From assembly GCF_007858185.1 (NCBI RefSeq), contig NZ_VFES01000002.1, forward strand, positions 186,001 through 250,000: a stretch of DNA of 64,000 bases, read 5' to 3'. The translations under genes and the position numbers were made by a program. Below, piece after piece: positions 1 through 9,105 of this stretch. Origin of the DNA: Pseudomonas grimontii. GTDB lineage: Bacteria; Pseudomonadota; Gammaproteobacteria; Pseudomonadales; Pseudomonadaceae. Under the pieces are notes generated by a model, which did not search any database, had not been told where the DNA came from, and saw only the letters and a program-made list of their open reading frames with translations. Position 1 is the first letter of the stretch; each line of letters opens with the position of its first letter.

Positions 1-309
1 CGCGCGCTGTCCATCGCGCGTATCGAATGCCACTACTTCACCAACAACTCCTTCCTGGAGCCCAACCAGCTGATTCGCGACATGCACAAGATCGCCCATC
101 TGCCTGGCGTAATCATCCATGGCCGCTACGATATGATCTGCCCTCTGGATAACGCCTGGGAACTGCATCAGGCATGGCCCAACAGCGAACTGCAGGTCAT
201 CCGCGAAGCGGGCCATGCGGCGTCCGAGCCCGGTATTACCGATGCGCTGGTACGCGCGACCGGCGAAATGGCACGGCGCCTGCTTGATCTGCCGCCAGAA
301 GAAGCATGA
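1..309 (+). CDS. pip: Proline iminopeptidase, C-terminal part (cut by window edge)
   Basis: The frame is open from the first base and ends at 309, so only the last 102 residues are present. They read as the C-terminal lobe of an alpha/beta hydrolase of the S33 family, which removes N-terminal proline from peptides in the cytoplasm. Visible hallmarks are the strand [13 protein letters not shown], which carries the catalytic Asp region, and the later [10 protein letters not shown], which carries the catalytic His. The nucleophile Ser lies outside the window. The stop overlaps the start of dtd (ATGA), which suggests translational coupling; pip-dtd is a familiar Pseudomonas pair. Confidence 0.88.
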   Translation, partial: RALSIARIECHYFTNNSFLEPNQLIRDMHKIAHLPGVIIHGRYDMICPLDNAWELHQAWPNSELQVIREAGHAASEPGITDALVRATGEMARRLLDLPPEEA

Positions 310-743
310 AGGGCTTGCTGCAACGGGTGCGTGGCGCCCGTGTCGAAGTGGCGGGCGAAATTGTCGGGGCGGTCGACCAGGGTTTACTGGTGCTGGTGGC
401 CGTCGAACCTTCAGATACGCCCGAGAGCGCCGACAAACTGCTGCACAAGCTGCTTAACTACCGGGTGTTCAGCGACGACGAGGGCAAGATGAACCTGTCG
501 TTGAAGGATATCGATGGGGGATTGCTGCTGGTGTCGCAGTTCACCCTGGCGGCGGATACCAAGAGCGGCCTGCGGCCGAGCTTCTCCACCGCTGCGCCGC
601 CGGCCCTGGGAGCGGCGCTTTTTGATCACTTGCTGTTACAAGCGCAACAATTGCATGGCAAGGTGGCCTCGGGGCGTTTTGGCGCAGATATGCAGGTGCA
701 TTTGGTCAATGATGGCCCTGTGACCTTTCTCTTACAGACATGA
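306..743 (+). CDS. dtd: D-aminoacyl-tRNA deacylase
   Basis: A 145-residue protein of the usual DTD length. The enzyme hydrolyses D-aminoacyl-tRNA (and glycyl-tRNA-Ala) in the cytoplasm as a translation quality-control step. Family signatures are the N-terminal [15 protein letters not shown], the central [17 protein letters not shown], and [17 protein letters not shown] near the C-terminus, which holds the Gly-cisPro loop (NDGPVT). The ATG overlaps the pip stop codon by four bases, so the two genes are probably cotranscribed. No clear terminator follows. Confidence 0.95.
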   Translation: MKGLLQRVRGARVEVAGEIVGAVDQGLLVLVAVEPSDTPESADKLLHKLLNYRVFSDDEGKMNLSLKDIDGGLLLVSQFTLAADTKSGLRPSFSTAAPPALGAALFDHLLLQAQQLHGKVASGRFGADMQVHLVNDGPVTFLLQT

Positions 744-1009
744 ATGTATTAAAAACGACTTTAATGCCTAAAAACGTAGGGTTTCGCTACAAATACTTCG
801 TTGTCCCTGATGCGTTGTCTCGCGGGCTACTAGATAATCGCGCGCTACGGGGATCAGCGTTGTTTGGTCCATTTTTGACTTAGGTAGAGACTTGCCCGAT
901 AGCCTCAGGGGAATCATTTTGCCCCAGGGGAGTCGGAACAATGCTCGCCAACCTGGCATATAGATAGCTGGCCGTTGGTTTTTTGATCTGTTTTCGGCGA
1001 GGGTTGCTC

Positions 1010-2746
1010 GTGATTGTTAGTCCCTGTAATGCACCAAAATTGTCTGCCAAACGGTTACGAAACGCACTGGTGACGGGCTCCGCCCTGTTTTGCCTGTTCG
1101 GCGCGGGTCAACTGTGGGCATTCAGTCTGGATGATGTGTCGGCCAAGGCAAAAGAGCTGGCCGGGCAGAAATACGAAGCTCCGCGCAGCAATCTGCCGAA
1201 CGAATTCCGCGAAATGAAATTCGCGGATTACCAGAAGATTCGTTTCCGCAACGAAAAAGCCGAATGGGCCGATCAGAACACCCCGTTCAAGCTGTCCTTC
1301 TATCACCAGGGTATGCATTTCGATACACCGGTGAAAATCAACGAAGTGACCGCCGACAGCGTCCAGGAAATCAAGTACGACCCGACGCGCTTCGATTTCG
1401 GTGACGTCAAATTTGATCCTAAAGCCACCGAACAGCTGGGTTATGCCGGTTTCCGTGTGCTGTACCCGATCAACAAGGGCGACAAGCAAGACGAAATCAT
1501 GACCATGCTCGGCGCCAGCTATTTCCGCGTCGTCGGCAAGGATCAGGTCTATGGCCTGTCCGCCCGTGGCATGGCAATCGATACCGCGTTGCCGTCCGGC
1601 GAAGAATTCCCGCGTTTCACCGAGTTCTGGATCGAGCGTCCAAAGCCGGGTGACAAGCACCTGGTGATCTTTGCCCTGCTCGATTCCCCACGTGCGACCG
1701 GCGCCTATCGCCTGATCCTGCGTCCGGGCACCGACACGGTTGTCGATGTGAAGTCCCAGATGTTCCTGCGCGACAAGGTCAGCAAGCTGGGCGTTGCCCC
1801 GTTGACCAGCATGTTCCTGTTCGGCGCCAACCAGCCGTCCAAGGTGCTCAACTACCGTCGCGAGCTGCACGATTCCAGCGGTCTGTCGATCCATGCCGGC
1901 AACGGCGAGTGGATCTGGCGCCCTCTGAACAACCCTAAACACCTGTCGGTCAGCAACTTCACCGTGGAGAACCCGCGTGGGTTCGGCCTGCTGCAACGCG
2001 GCCGCAACTTCAGCCACTACGAAGACCTCGACGACAACTACGACAAGCGCCCAAGCGCCTGGATCGAGCCTGAAGGCGACTGGGGCAAGGGTTCCGTCGA
2101 CCTCGTCGAGATCCCGACTGCCGATGAAACCAACGACAACATCGTTGCGTTCTGGAGCCCGGCCCAATTGCCGGAAGTCGGCAAGCCGCTGGATATAGCC
2201 TATCGCCTGCACTGGACCCTCGACGATGCCGCGTTCCACTCGCCGGACAGTGCCTGGGTCAAGCAGACCCTGCGTTCCACCGGTGACGTGAAGCAATCCA
2301 ACCTGATCCGTCAGCCGGACGGCAGCGTGGCGTACCTGGTCGACTTCGAGGGCCCGGCCCTGAAGAAACTGCTGCCGGACGCCCCGGTGCGTAGCCAGGT
2401 GAGCGTGGGTGACAACGCTGAACTGGTAGAAAACAGCGTGCGTTACAACGAGCACACCAAAGGCTGGCGCCTGACCCTGCGCATGAAGATCAAGGACGCA
2501 GGCAAACCGACCGAAATGCGTGCGTCGCTGGTGCAGGACATCGTGCAGCCTGAGCCTGAGCAGGTTTCGACCCAAGTGCTCAAGGCCGACAAGGTCCTGG
2601 CCAAGCAACACGAGAAACAGGCCAAGAAAGACGCGAAAGACAAGGAAGCCAAGCAGCCAGAAGCTGCCCCAGCCACACCGGAGCCGATCAAGACCGAGCA
2701 AGTCCTGACCGAAACCTGGAGCTATCAGTTGCCTGCCGATGAGTAA
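1010..2746 (+). CDS. opgG: Periplasmic glucan biosynthesis protein OpgG
   Basis: OpgG (MdoG) acts in the periplasm in making osmoregulated periplasmic glucans from the beta-1,2 backbone that OpgH exports. I chose the GTG at 1010 (578 residues) over the upstream TTG at 983. A GAGG ribosome site lies 7 bases before it, and the protein then begins [11 protein letters not shown] with a signal peptide ending near GAGQLWA. Family segments seen include [32 protein letters not shown] and [16 protein letters not shown]. The C-terminus is a Lys/Ala/Glu-rich tail (about residues 520-560). Its end overlaps opgH by 8 bases. Confidence 0.93.
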   Translation: MIVSPCNAPKLSAKRLRNALVTGSALFCLFGAGQLWAFSLDDVSAKAKELAGQKYEAPRSNLPNEFREMKFADYQKIRFRNEKAEWADQNTPFKLSFYHQGMHFDTPVKINEVTADSVQEIKYDPTRFDFGDVKFDPKATEQLGYAGFRVLYPINKGDKQDEIMTMLGASYFRVVGKDQVYGLSARGMAIDTALPSGEEFPRFTEFWIERPKPGDKHLVIFALLDSPRATGAYRLILRPGTDTVVDVKSQMFLRDKVSKLGVAPLTSMFLFGANQPSKVLNYRRELHDSSGLSIHAGNGEWIWRPLNNPKHLSVSNFTVENPRGFGLLQRGRNFSHYEDLDDNYDKRPSAWIEPEGDWGKGSVDLVEIPTADETNDNIVAFWSPAQLPEVGKPLDIAYRLHWTLDDAAFHSPDSAWVKQTLRSTGDVKQSNLIRQPDGSVAYLVDFEGPALKKLLPDAPVRSQVSVGDNAELVENSVRYNEHTKGWRLTLRMKIKDAGKPTEMRASLVQDIVQPEPEQVSTQVLKADKVLAKQHEKQAKKDAKDKEAKQPEAAPATPEPIKTEQVLTETWSYQLPADE

Positions 2747-5309
2747 TTCTCAAGTAACGCCCGAGACTCTGTCCGAGTACCTGGCGCATCTTCCGATGAC
2801 CGCTGAGCAGCGCGCCGAGTTGGCGGGCTGCACATCCTTCACCGAGTTGCACGAGCGCTTGTCGTCCAAAGTGTTCGATGCGCCAGTCGACGCCGCCCAG
2901 GCGTCGGTTGGCCGCCGGTTAACCCTCAACACGGCCGAAGAGTTGCAAGACGCTGAAATGCTGGGGCTCGACGCCAGTGGGCGCGTGTGCCTCAAGGCCA
3001 CGCCGCCGATTCGGCGTACCCGCGTGGTGCCTGAGCCCTGGCGCACCAATATCCTGGTGCGCGGCTGGCGTCGGATCACCGGCCGCAGCAACCCGCCGAC
3101 CCCGCCGAAGGACGAGCGCGTATTGCCGGCGGCCCGCTGGCGTACCGTGGGTTCGATCCGTCGTTACATCCTGCTGGTGCTGATGCTCGGCCAGACCATC
3201 GTGGCCGGCTGGTACATGAAAGGCATCATGCCGTACCAGGGCTGGTCGCTGGTCGACTTCGACGAGATCCGCAACCAGACCCTGCTGCAAACTGCCACCC
3301 AGGTGCTGCCTTACGCCCTGCAAACCAGCATCCTGATCATGTTCGGGATCTTGTTCTGCTGGGTCTCGGCCGGTTTCTGGACCGCATTGATGGGCTTCCT
3401 CGAACTGCTCACCGGCCACGATAAATACCGAATTTCCGGTAAAAGTGCCGGCGATGAGCCGATCCCGAAAGACGCGCGTACCGCGCTGGTCATGCCGATC
3501 TGCAACGAAGACGTGCCGCGAGTATTCGCCGGTTTGCGTGCGACGTTCGAATCGGTGGCCGCGACCGGTGACCTCGATCGTTTCGACTTCTTCGTGCTCA
3601 GCGACAGTAACGAGGCCGACATCTGTATCGCCGAGCAGCAAGCCTGGCTCGACGTGTGCCGTGAGGCGGGTGGCTTCGGCAAGATCTTCTATCGCCGCCG
3701 TCGCCGTCGCGTTAAGCGTAAAAGCGGCAACCTCGACGACTTCTGCCGTCGTTGGGGCGGTGACTATAAATACATGGTCGTTCTCGACGCCGACTCCGTG
3801 ATGAGCGGCGAATGCCTGACCAGTCTGGTGCGCCTGATGGAAGCCACGCCGGATGCGGGGATTATCCAGACCGCGCCGCGTGCGTCGGGCATGGACACCC
3901 TGTATGCACGCATGCAGCAGTTCGCCACCCGCGTCTACGGCCCACTGTTCACCGCCGGCCTGCACTTCTGGCAACTGGGTGAATCCCACTACTGGGGTCA
4001 CAACGCGATCATCCGCATGAAACCGTTTATCGAGCACTGCGCCCTGGCGCCATTGCCGGGTAAAGGCGCGTTCGCAGGTTCGATTCTGTCTCACGACTTC
4101 GTTGAAGCCGCGCTGATGCGCCGTGCCGGCTGGGGCGTGTGGATTGCCTACGACCTGCCGGGCAGCTACGAAGAACTGCCGCCGAACCTGCTGGATGAAC
4201 TCAAGCGTGACCGTCGCTGGTGCCACGGCAACCTGATGAACTTCCGCCTGTTCCTGGTCAAGGGCATGCACCCGGTGCACCGCGCGGTGTTCCTGACCGG
4301 CGTGATGTCCTACCTGTCGGCACCGTTGTGGTTCTTGTTCCTGGTGCTGTCGACGGCCTTGCTGGCGGTCAACACCCTGATGGAGCCACAGTACTTCATG
4401 GCGCCACGCCAGTTGTACCCACTGTGGCCGCAATGGCATCCGGACAAGGCGGTGGCGCTGTTCTCCACCACTATCGTGCTGCTGTTCCTGCCAAAGTTGC
4501 TGAGCATCATCCTGATCTGGGCCAAGGGCGCGAAAGAGTTCGGTGGCAAGTTCAAGGTGACGATGTCGATGCTGCTGGAGATGCTGTTCTCCATGCTGCT
4601 GGCGCCGGTGCGGATGATTTTCCACACCCGTTTCGTGCTCGCCGCGTTCCTCGGCTGGGCCGCGACCTGGAACTCGCCGCAGCGTGATGACGACTCCACC
4701 CCGTGGGGCGAAGCGATCAAGCGTCACGGTACGCAGACCTTGCTCGGCTTCTTCTGGGCGCTGCTGGTGGTGTGGTTGAACCCGAGCTTCCTGTGGTGGC
4801 TGGTACCGATCGTGGGTTCGCTGATGTTGTCGATCCCGGTGTCGGTGATCTCCAGTCGGGTCAACCTCGGTCTGAAGTCCCGCGATGAGAGCCTGTTCCT
4901 GATCCCTGAGGAATACAATCCGCCGCAGGCGTTGCTGTCCACCGACAAGTACACCCACGAAAACCGTTGGCACGCGCTGAAAGACGGCTTTGTGCGCTCG
5001 GTGGTCGACCCGCAGCAGAACGCCCTGGCCTGTGCCCTGGCGACCTCGCGTCACGGTCAGGCCGAGCCGATCGAGTACCTGCGTGCCGAACGTGTGCGCC
5101 ACGCGTTGAAAGTCGGCCCTGCCGGCCTCAATAACGGCGAACGCCTGGCGTTGCTCAGTGATCCGGTGGCACTGGCGCGCTTGCACGAGCAGATCTGGAG
5201 CGAAGGCCATGCCGAGTGGCTCGCTGCCTGGCGTGATTCGATCAAGGCTGACCCGCACGCGCCTTTACTGCCGCTGCAGCCGCTGTCGTCCCAGGCCCAA
5301 ACGGCCTGA
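2739..5309 (+). CDS. opgH: Glucan glucosyltransferase OpgH
   Basis: An 856-residue inner-membrane family 2 glycosyltransferase that uses UDP-glucose to build and translocate the beta-1,2-glucan backbone of osmoregulated periplasmic glucans. The cytoplasmic N-terminal region is followed by two membrane segments (about residues 140-220), then the catalytic domain with [11 protein letters not shown] (DxD), [11 protein letters not shown] and the RDRRWCHGN form of the QxxRW motif. Further membrane helices lie at about 510-710 and a cytoplasmic tail closes the protein. The start overlaps opgG by 8 bases, and a perfect terminator hairpin follows at once, so opgGH is a two-gene operon. Confidence 0.95.
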   Translation: MSNSQVTPETLSEYLAHLPMTAEQRAELAGCTSFTELHERLSSKVFDAPVDAAQASVGRRLTLNTAEELQDAEMLGLDASGRVCLKATPPIRRTRVVPEPWRTNILVRGWRRITGRSNPPTPPKDERVLPAARWRTVGSIRRYILLVLMLGQTIVAGWYMKGIMPYQGWSLVDFDEIRNQTLLQTATQVLPYALQTSILIMFGILFCWVSAGFWTALMGFLELLTGHDKYRISGKSAGDEPIPKDARTALVMPICNEDVPRVFAGLRATFESVAATGDLDRFDFFVLSDSNEADICIAEQQAWLDVCREAGGFGKIFYRRRRRRVKRKSGNLDDFCRRWGGDYKYMVVLDADSVMSGECLTSLVRLMEATPDAGIIQTAPRASGMDTLYARMQQFATRVYGPLFTAGLHFWQLGESHYWGHNAIIRMKPFIEHCALAPLPGKGAFAGSILSHDFVEAALMRRAGWGVWIAYDLPGSYEELPPNLLDELKRDRRWCHGNLMNFRLFLVKGMHPVHRAVFLTGVMSYLSAPLWFLFLVLSTALLAVNTLMEPQYFMAPRQLYPLWPQWHPDKAVALFSTTIVLLFLPKLLSIILIWAKGAKEFGGKFKVTMSMLLEMLFSMLLAPVRMIFHTRFVLAAFLGWAATWNSPQRDDDSTPWGEAIKRHGTQTLLGFFWALLVVWLNPSFLWWLVPIVGSLMLSIPVSVISSRVNLGLKSRDESLFLIPEEYNPPQALLSTDKYTHENRWHALKDGFVRSVVDPQQNALACALATSRHGQAEPIEYLRAERVRHALKVGPAGLNNGERLALLSDPVALARLHEQIWSEGHAEWLAAWRDSIKADPHAPLLPLQPLSSQAQTA

Positions 5310-5314
5310 TTCAG

Positions 5315-5343
5315 ACACCCCCGAAGGTTCACTTCGGGGGTGT
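5315..5343 (+). terminator. Rho-independent-type hairpin after opgH
   Basis: A perfect 12-bp inverted repeat, ACACCCCCGAAG / CTTCGGGGGTGT, with a 5-base loop, 5 bases after the opgH stop. The T-tract that follows is weak. It marks the end of opgGH. Confidence 0.75.
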
Positions 5344-5450
5344 TCGAAGCGCTGGTCCTACAGTGTTTCCTGCTTCTTCCTTGTTTTCCTAACGCCTTGT
5401 TATTTCGAAACAAAAGACCTTTGTTCGCGGCGTATTTGCGTGCCTGCGAC

Positions 5451-5464
5451 TGGGTTAGGATCGC
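5451..5464 (+). promoter_or_regulatory. TGGGTTAGGATCGC element upstream of first binding protein
   Basis: The 14-base string TGGGTTAGGATCGC occurs 32 bases before the ATG of the first solute-binding protein and again, identically, at 6439-6452 before the second. TAGGAT is a plausible sigma-70 -10 hexamer. A good -35 is not obvious here. The identity of the two copies suggests that the promoter was duplicated with the gene. Confidence 0.45.
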
Positions 5465-5495
5465 CCCCCAGATTTTCTTGACCGCTGGGGGATTC

Positions 5496-6296
5496 ATGCT
5501 CGGAAAGTATTGTTCGGCATTGCTGATTGGCGCTGCTGCACTGATTCAAATCAGCCAGATACACGCGGGGGCGATTGACGACGCCGTCCGGCGCGGCGTA
5601 CTCAAGGTGGGCACCACACCGACTTACGTTCCCTTCGAAATGATCGATAAACACGGGCGCATTGTCGGCTTTGAAATTGACTTGCTGACCGTGATGACCC
5701 AGGCCCTGGGTGTGGAACTTGAACTGGTCGCTGTGCCCTATACCGAGCTGCTGCCGGGGCTGCTGGCAAAAAAGTTCGACCTGATCGGCAGCGGCATGAC
5801 CGTCACCCAGGAGCGTAACTTGAAGCTGAACTTCAGCGACTCCTTTATCGTGGTGGGCCAGACCGTGCTGCTGCATCCCAGTCTGGTCGACAAGGTCGGT
5901 AGCGTTGAAGACCTGGACGATGCAAATTATCGAATCGCGACCGCCGTAGGCACTACCGGTGAGGCAGCGGCGCGACGGTTTCTGGGGGCGGCCCGCCTGA
6001 GCAGTTTTACCACGCCGGAGGAGGGGGTTCGCCAGGTAGTGGAAGGCAAGGCCGATGCCTTTATCCATGACGCGCCCTACAACCTGATCGCGGTCAGCCG
6101 GGCGGAGAACAGCGCACTGCTGGCACTGCAACAACCTTTTACCTTTGAACCCCTCGCGTTTGGGGTAAAGAAGGGCGATTTCGACAGCATTAACTGGATC
6201 AATCATTTCCTGAATCAGGTGGCCCAGGACGGCACCTATGATCGCTTGCATGACAAGTGGTTCAAGGACGCTGCGTGGATGGCAGAAATCGACTGA
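5496..6296 (+). CDS. Polar amino acid ABC transporter, periplasmic binding protein (copy 1)
   Basis: A 266-residue SBP_bac_3 family protein that should capture a polar or charged amino acid in the periplasm for the downstream permease and ATPase. The ATG at 5496 follows a GGGGGA ribosome site and gives a clean signal peptide ending near QIHA. The mature part begins GAIDDAVRRGVLKVGTTPTY. Other family marks are FEMIDKHGRIVGFEIDLL and FDLIGSGMTVTQERNL. It is a close paralogue of the next gene, sharing most motifs including the C-terminal DGTYDRLHDKWFK. An open frame upstream of 5496 extends it to 5340, but that stretch lacks a signal-peptide start. The substrate cannot be read from sequence alone. 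Confidence 0.85.
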   Translation: MLGKYCSALLIGAAALIQISQIHAGAIDDAVRRGVLKVGTTPTYVPFEMIDKHGRIVGFEIDLLTVMTQALGVELELVAVPYTELLPGLLAKKFDLIGSGMTVTQERNLKLNFSDSFIVVGQTVLLHPSLVDKVGSVEDLDDANYRIATAVGTTGEAAARRFLGAARLSSFTTPEEGVRQVVEGKADAFIHDAPYNLIAVSRAENSALLALQQPFTFEPLAFGVKKGDFDSINWINHFLNQVAQDGTYDRLHDKWFKDAAWMAEID

Positions 6297-6438
6297 GGGT
6301 CATAACTGCTTACACATCAATCCGTTGCCGGCTCAGCTTGCGCGTGCGTCTACCCCTGCGGTTCGCCGCAGCGCTGTGAGGTTTTTCCGACATACGCCGA
6401 CAACAATTACCCGCGAAACCTTTGTGACGGGCAACGAG

Positions 6439-6452
6439 TGGGTTAGGATCGC
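6439..6452 (+). promoter_or_regulatory. Second copy of TGGGTTAGGATCGC element, probable promoter
   Basis: Identical to the element at 5451-5464. Here a -35-like TTGTGA begins at 6422 and stands 16 bases before TAGGAT (6444-6449), so this copy looks like a usable sigma-70 promoter for the second binding-protein gene and the transporter genes after it. Confidence 0.5.
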
Positions 6453-6515
6453 ACCCCGAATTGGTGCAGCCCATTTGCGCGCCGACCTTATAAGAATCGT
6501 TCAGGGGACTTGATG

Positions 6516-7313
6516 ATGAAAAAGTATCTTTCGATGCTGCTGCTTGGCATCACCGCGCTGGTCACGGCCAATGCGGCCCAGGCCGGTGCCATCGATGATG
6601 CGGTCAAGCGCGGTACGCTGAAAGTCGGCATGGACCCGACCTACATGCCGTTCGAAATGACTGACAAACGCGGTGAAATCATCGGCTTCGAAGTTGACAT
6701 CCTCAAGGCCATGGCCAAGTCCATGGGCGTCAAGCTGGAGTTGGTGTCCACCGGCTATGACGGCATCATCCCGGCGTTCCTGACCGGTAAGTTCGACATG
6801 ATCGGCAGTGGCATGACCCTGACCCAGGAACGCAACTTGCGCCTGAACTTCAGCGAACCGTTCATCGTGGTGGGCCAGACCCTGCTGATCCGCAAGGACC
6901 TGGAAGGCACCATCAAGTCCTACAAAGACCTGAACGACGAGAAGTACCGCCTGACCTCCAAGCTCGGCACCACCGGTGAGATGGTCGCCAAGAAGCTGAT
7001 CTCCAAAGCCAAGTACCACGGCTATGACAACGAGCAGGAAGGTGTGCTGGACGTGGTCAACGGCAAGGCCGATGCCTTCGTGTATGACGCGCCGTACAAC
7101 GTGGTCGCCGAGAAAAAAGTCGGTAACGGCAAGCTGGTGTTCCTCGACGAGCCCTTCACCTTTGAACCGCTGGCGTTCGGCTTGAAGAAGGGTGACTACG
7201 ACAGCATCAACTTCATCAACAACTTCCTGCACCAGATCAAGCACGACGGCACCTACGATCGCATCCATGACAAGTGGTTCAAGAGCTCCGAGTGGCTCAA
7301 GGACATGGAATAA
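6516..7313 (+). CDS. Polar amino acid ABC transporter, periplasmic binding protein (copy 2)
   Basis: A 265-residue SBP_bac_3 binding protein starting MKKYLSMLLLG, with signal peptide cleavage expected after NAAQA. TTG (6510) and ATG (6513) codons lie in frame just upstream; the ATG at 6516 has the best spacing from the AGGGGA ribosome site. The mature sequence GAIDDAVKRGTLKVGMDPTY aligns with copy 1 almost without gaps. Motifs FDMIGSGMTLTQERNLRLNF and FEPLAFGLKKGDYDS match ligand-binding regions of the lysine/glutamine-type binding proteins. It stands directly upstream of its permease, so it is the more likely core component, with copy 1 as the duplicate. Confidence 0.88.
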   Translation: MKKYLSMLLLGITALVTANAAQAGAIDDAVKRGTLKVGMDPTYMPFEMTDKRGEIIGFEVDILKAMAKSMGVKLELVSTGYDGIIPAFLTGKFDMIGSGMTLTQERNLRLNFSEPFIVVGQTLLIRKDLEGTIKSYKDLNDEKYRLTSKLGTTGEMVAKKLISKAKYHGYDNEQEGVLDVVNGKADAFVYDAPYNVVAEKKVGNGKLVFLDEPFTFEPLAFGLKKGDYDSINFINNFLHQIKHDGTYDRIHDKWFKSSEWLKDME

Positions 7314-7331
7314 AGCGGGACCGTTTTTGTT

Positions 7332-7363
7332 GTGAGGGGGCTTGATGTGGCAAGCCCGCTCAC
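7332..7363 (+). repeat. Hairpin between binding protein and permease
   Basis: A 13-base arm GTGAGGGGGCTTG pairs with CAAGCCCGCTCAC with one mismatch and a 6-base loop. There is no T-tract, so it is better read as an RNA stabiliser or partial attenuator that would keep binding-protein mRNA above permease mRNA. Its core resembles half of the REP repeats seen elsewhere in the window. Confidence 0.5.
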
Positions 7364-7406
7364 CACCTCAGGTGTGCGGGCCACGATTCTTTTGGATGCT
7401 GAGTAA

Positions 7407-8366
7407 ATGAAACAGAAAAAAGCCCAATGGCCCTGGCACCTGCTGACCGTGGTCGTGCTGGTCGGCCTGGCTGGCGCGTTGTATTACGCCACCTCGTTGA
7501 TGTCCTACGAGTGGCGCTGGAACCGCGTACCGCAATACTTCGCCTATCAGGCTGAAGAGGCCCAAAGGGCAGCGGATATCTCCACCGTCATCGAGCTGGT
7601 GCGCAACGGCGACGTCGCCGAAGTGACCCTGCGTAACGACGCAGGTGCCGAACAAAAGGTGACTGTCGCCGACAACAGCCTGCAAGTGGCGCGCGGCGAT
7701 GATGTGGCCGAAGGCGACGTCATCGGTGTGAACCGCCATTGGGCATTGGGCCCGTTGATGTGGGGCTTGTGGACCACGTTGTGGCTGTCGGTGGTGTCCG
7801 GGATTCTAGGCTTGGCGATTGGCCTTGCCACCGGGTTATGCCGACTGTCCAATAACCCGACCCTTCGGGATCTGTCGACGATCTACGTCGAACTGGTGCG
7901 CGGAACGCCGCTCTTGGTGCAGATCTTCATTTTCTATTTCTTTATCGGTACGGTGCTCAACCTGTCCCGGGAATTCGCCGGGATCGCCGCGTTGTCGCTG
8001 TTCACCGGCGCTTATGTGGCGGAAATCGTCCGTGCCGGCGTGCAGTCCATCACCCGTGGCCAGAACGAGGCGGCTCGCTCCCTGGGGCTGAGCGCCAGCC
8101 AGTCGATGCGCCATGTGGTGCTGCCGCAGGCCTTCAAGCGCGTGCTGCCGCCGCTGGCCGGGCAATTTATCAGCCTGGTGAAAGACACCTCGCTGGTTTC
8201 GGTGATCGCGATTACCGAGCTGCTCAAAAGCGGCCGCGAAGTGATCACTACCTCGTTCTCGCCGTTTGAAATCCTGTTCTGTGTCGCAGGGTTGTACCTG
8301 CTGATCAACCTGCCGCTGTCGAAAATGGCCAGCCGGCTTGAGCGGAGGCTCGCCCAAAGTGATTGA
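7407..8366 (+). CDS. Amino acid ABC transporter permease with extra periplasmic domain
   Basis: A 319-residue HisM/GlnP-family permease. The conserved permease core (about residues 120-310) contains [13 protein letters not shown] and the EAA loop [20 protein letters not shown], which docks the ATPase. It is preceded by a first membrane helix (about residues 9-29) and then about 85 residues that are not membrane-like before the second helix at [17 protein letters not shown]. Most family members are 210-250 residues, so this N-terminal extracytoplasmic insertion is unusual. With only one permease gene the transporter would be a homodimer. It overlaps the ATPase reading frame. Confidence 0.88.
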   Translation: MKQKKAQWPWHLLTVVVLVGLAGALYYATSLMSYEWRWNRVPQYFAYQAEEAQRAADISTVIELVRNGDVAEVTLRNDAGAEQKVTVADNSLQVARGDDVAEGDVIGVNRHWALGPLMWGLWTTLWLSVVSGILGLAIGLATGLCRLSNNPTLRDLSTIYVELVRGTPLLVQIFIFYFFIGTVLNLSREFAGIAALSLFTGAYVAEIVRAGVQSITRGQNEAARSLGLSASQSMRHVVLPQAFKRVLPPLAGQFISLVKDTSLVSVIAITELLKSGREVITTSFSPFEILFCVAGLYLLINLPLSKMASRLERRLAQSD

Positions 8367-9093
8367 AGTCCGCGATCTGGTAAAAGTCTTCGATACCCGC
8401 GGGCATGTGGTGCGCGCGGTGGACCATGTGACCACCCAGGTGGCCAAGGGCGAAGTGCTGGTGGTGATCGGCCCGTCCGGCTCCGGCAAGTCCACGTTCC
8501 TGCGTTGCCTCAATGGCCTGGAAGAGTTCGACTCGGGCTCGGTGAGCATCGATGGCCTGCAACTGGCCGATCCAAAAACCGACGTGAACGCCTATCGCCG
8601 TGAAGTCGGCATGGTGTTCCAGCACTTCAACTTGTTCCCGCACATGACGGTGTTGGAGAACCTGTGCCTGGCGCAAAAAGTCGTGCGCAAGCGCGGCAAG
8701 AAGGAACGCGAAGCCAAGGCCCTGGCACTGCTGGAAAAGGTCGGCATTGCGCAGAAAGCCAACGAGTTTCCCTCACGGCTTTCCGGCGGCCAGCAACAGC
8801 GCGTGGCGATTGCCCGGGCGTTGGCGATGGAACCCAAGGTGATGCTGTTCGACGAGCCCACCTCGGCCCTCGACCCGGAAATGGTCGGTGAAGTGCTGGA
8901 TGTCATGAAGACCCTGGCCCTTGAAGGCATGACCATGGTCTGCGTCACCCACGAAATGGGCTTTGCCCGTGAAGTGGCGGACCGAGTGCTGTTCTTCGAT
9001 CATGGCAAGTTGCTGGAAGATGCGGCCCCGGCCGAGTTCTTCGCGGCGCCCAAAGACCCGCGCGCCCAGGCGTTCCTGCGCCAAGTGCTATAG
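8359..9093 (+). CDS. Amino acid ABC transporter ATP-binding protein
   Basis: The ATPase subunit of a polar amino acid importer, bound to the cytoplasmic face of the permease. I chose the GTG at 8359 (244 residues, the usual family length, protein beginning [12 protein letters not shown]) with the GCGGAGG ribosome site at 8342-8348. A TTG at 8338 is a longer alternative. Walker A is [12 protein letters not shown], the Q-loop lies in [12 protein letters not shown], the signature is [15 protein letters not shown], Walker B is [12 protein letters not shown], and the H-loop His is in [10 protein letters not shown]. It overlaps the permease gene by 8 bases and ends the operon. Confidence 0.93.
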   Translation: MIEVRDLVKVFDTRGHVVRAVDHVTTQVAKGEVLVVIGPSGSGKSTFLRCLNGLEEFDSGSVSIDGLQLADPKTDVNAYRREVGMVFQHFNLFPHMTVLENLCLAQKVVRKRGKKEREAKALALLEKVGIAQKANEFPSRLSGGQQQRVAIARALAMEPKVMLFDEPTSALDPEMVGEVLDVMKTLALEGMTMVCVTHEMGFAREVADRVLFFDHGKLLEDAAPAEFFAAPKDPRAQAFLRQVL

Positions 9094-9105
9094 GGAGCAG
9101 GGCGT

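Noticed and set aside
983..1009. An upstream TTG start for opgG
   Set aside because: The GTG at 1010 has a better ribosome site and gives a typical OpgG signal peptide; the extra nine residues (ICFRRGLLV) look like untranslated leader.
744..1009. Possible small RNA or gene between dtd and opgG
   Set aside because: No hairpin with T-run, no credible coding frame and no convincing promoter pair was found; it is treated as the opgG leader.
1055..2701. A 548-codon minus-strand frame opposite opgG
   Set aside because: Low-complexity composition without any recognisable motif; the sense strand encodes a well-supported OpgG.
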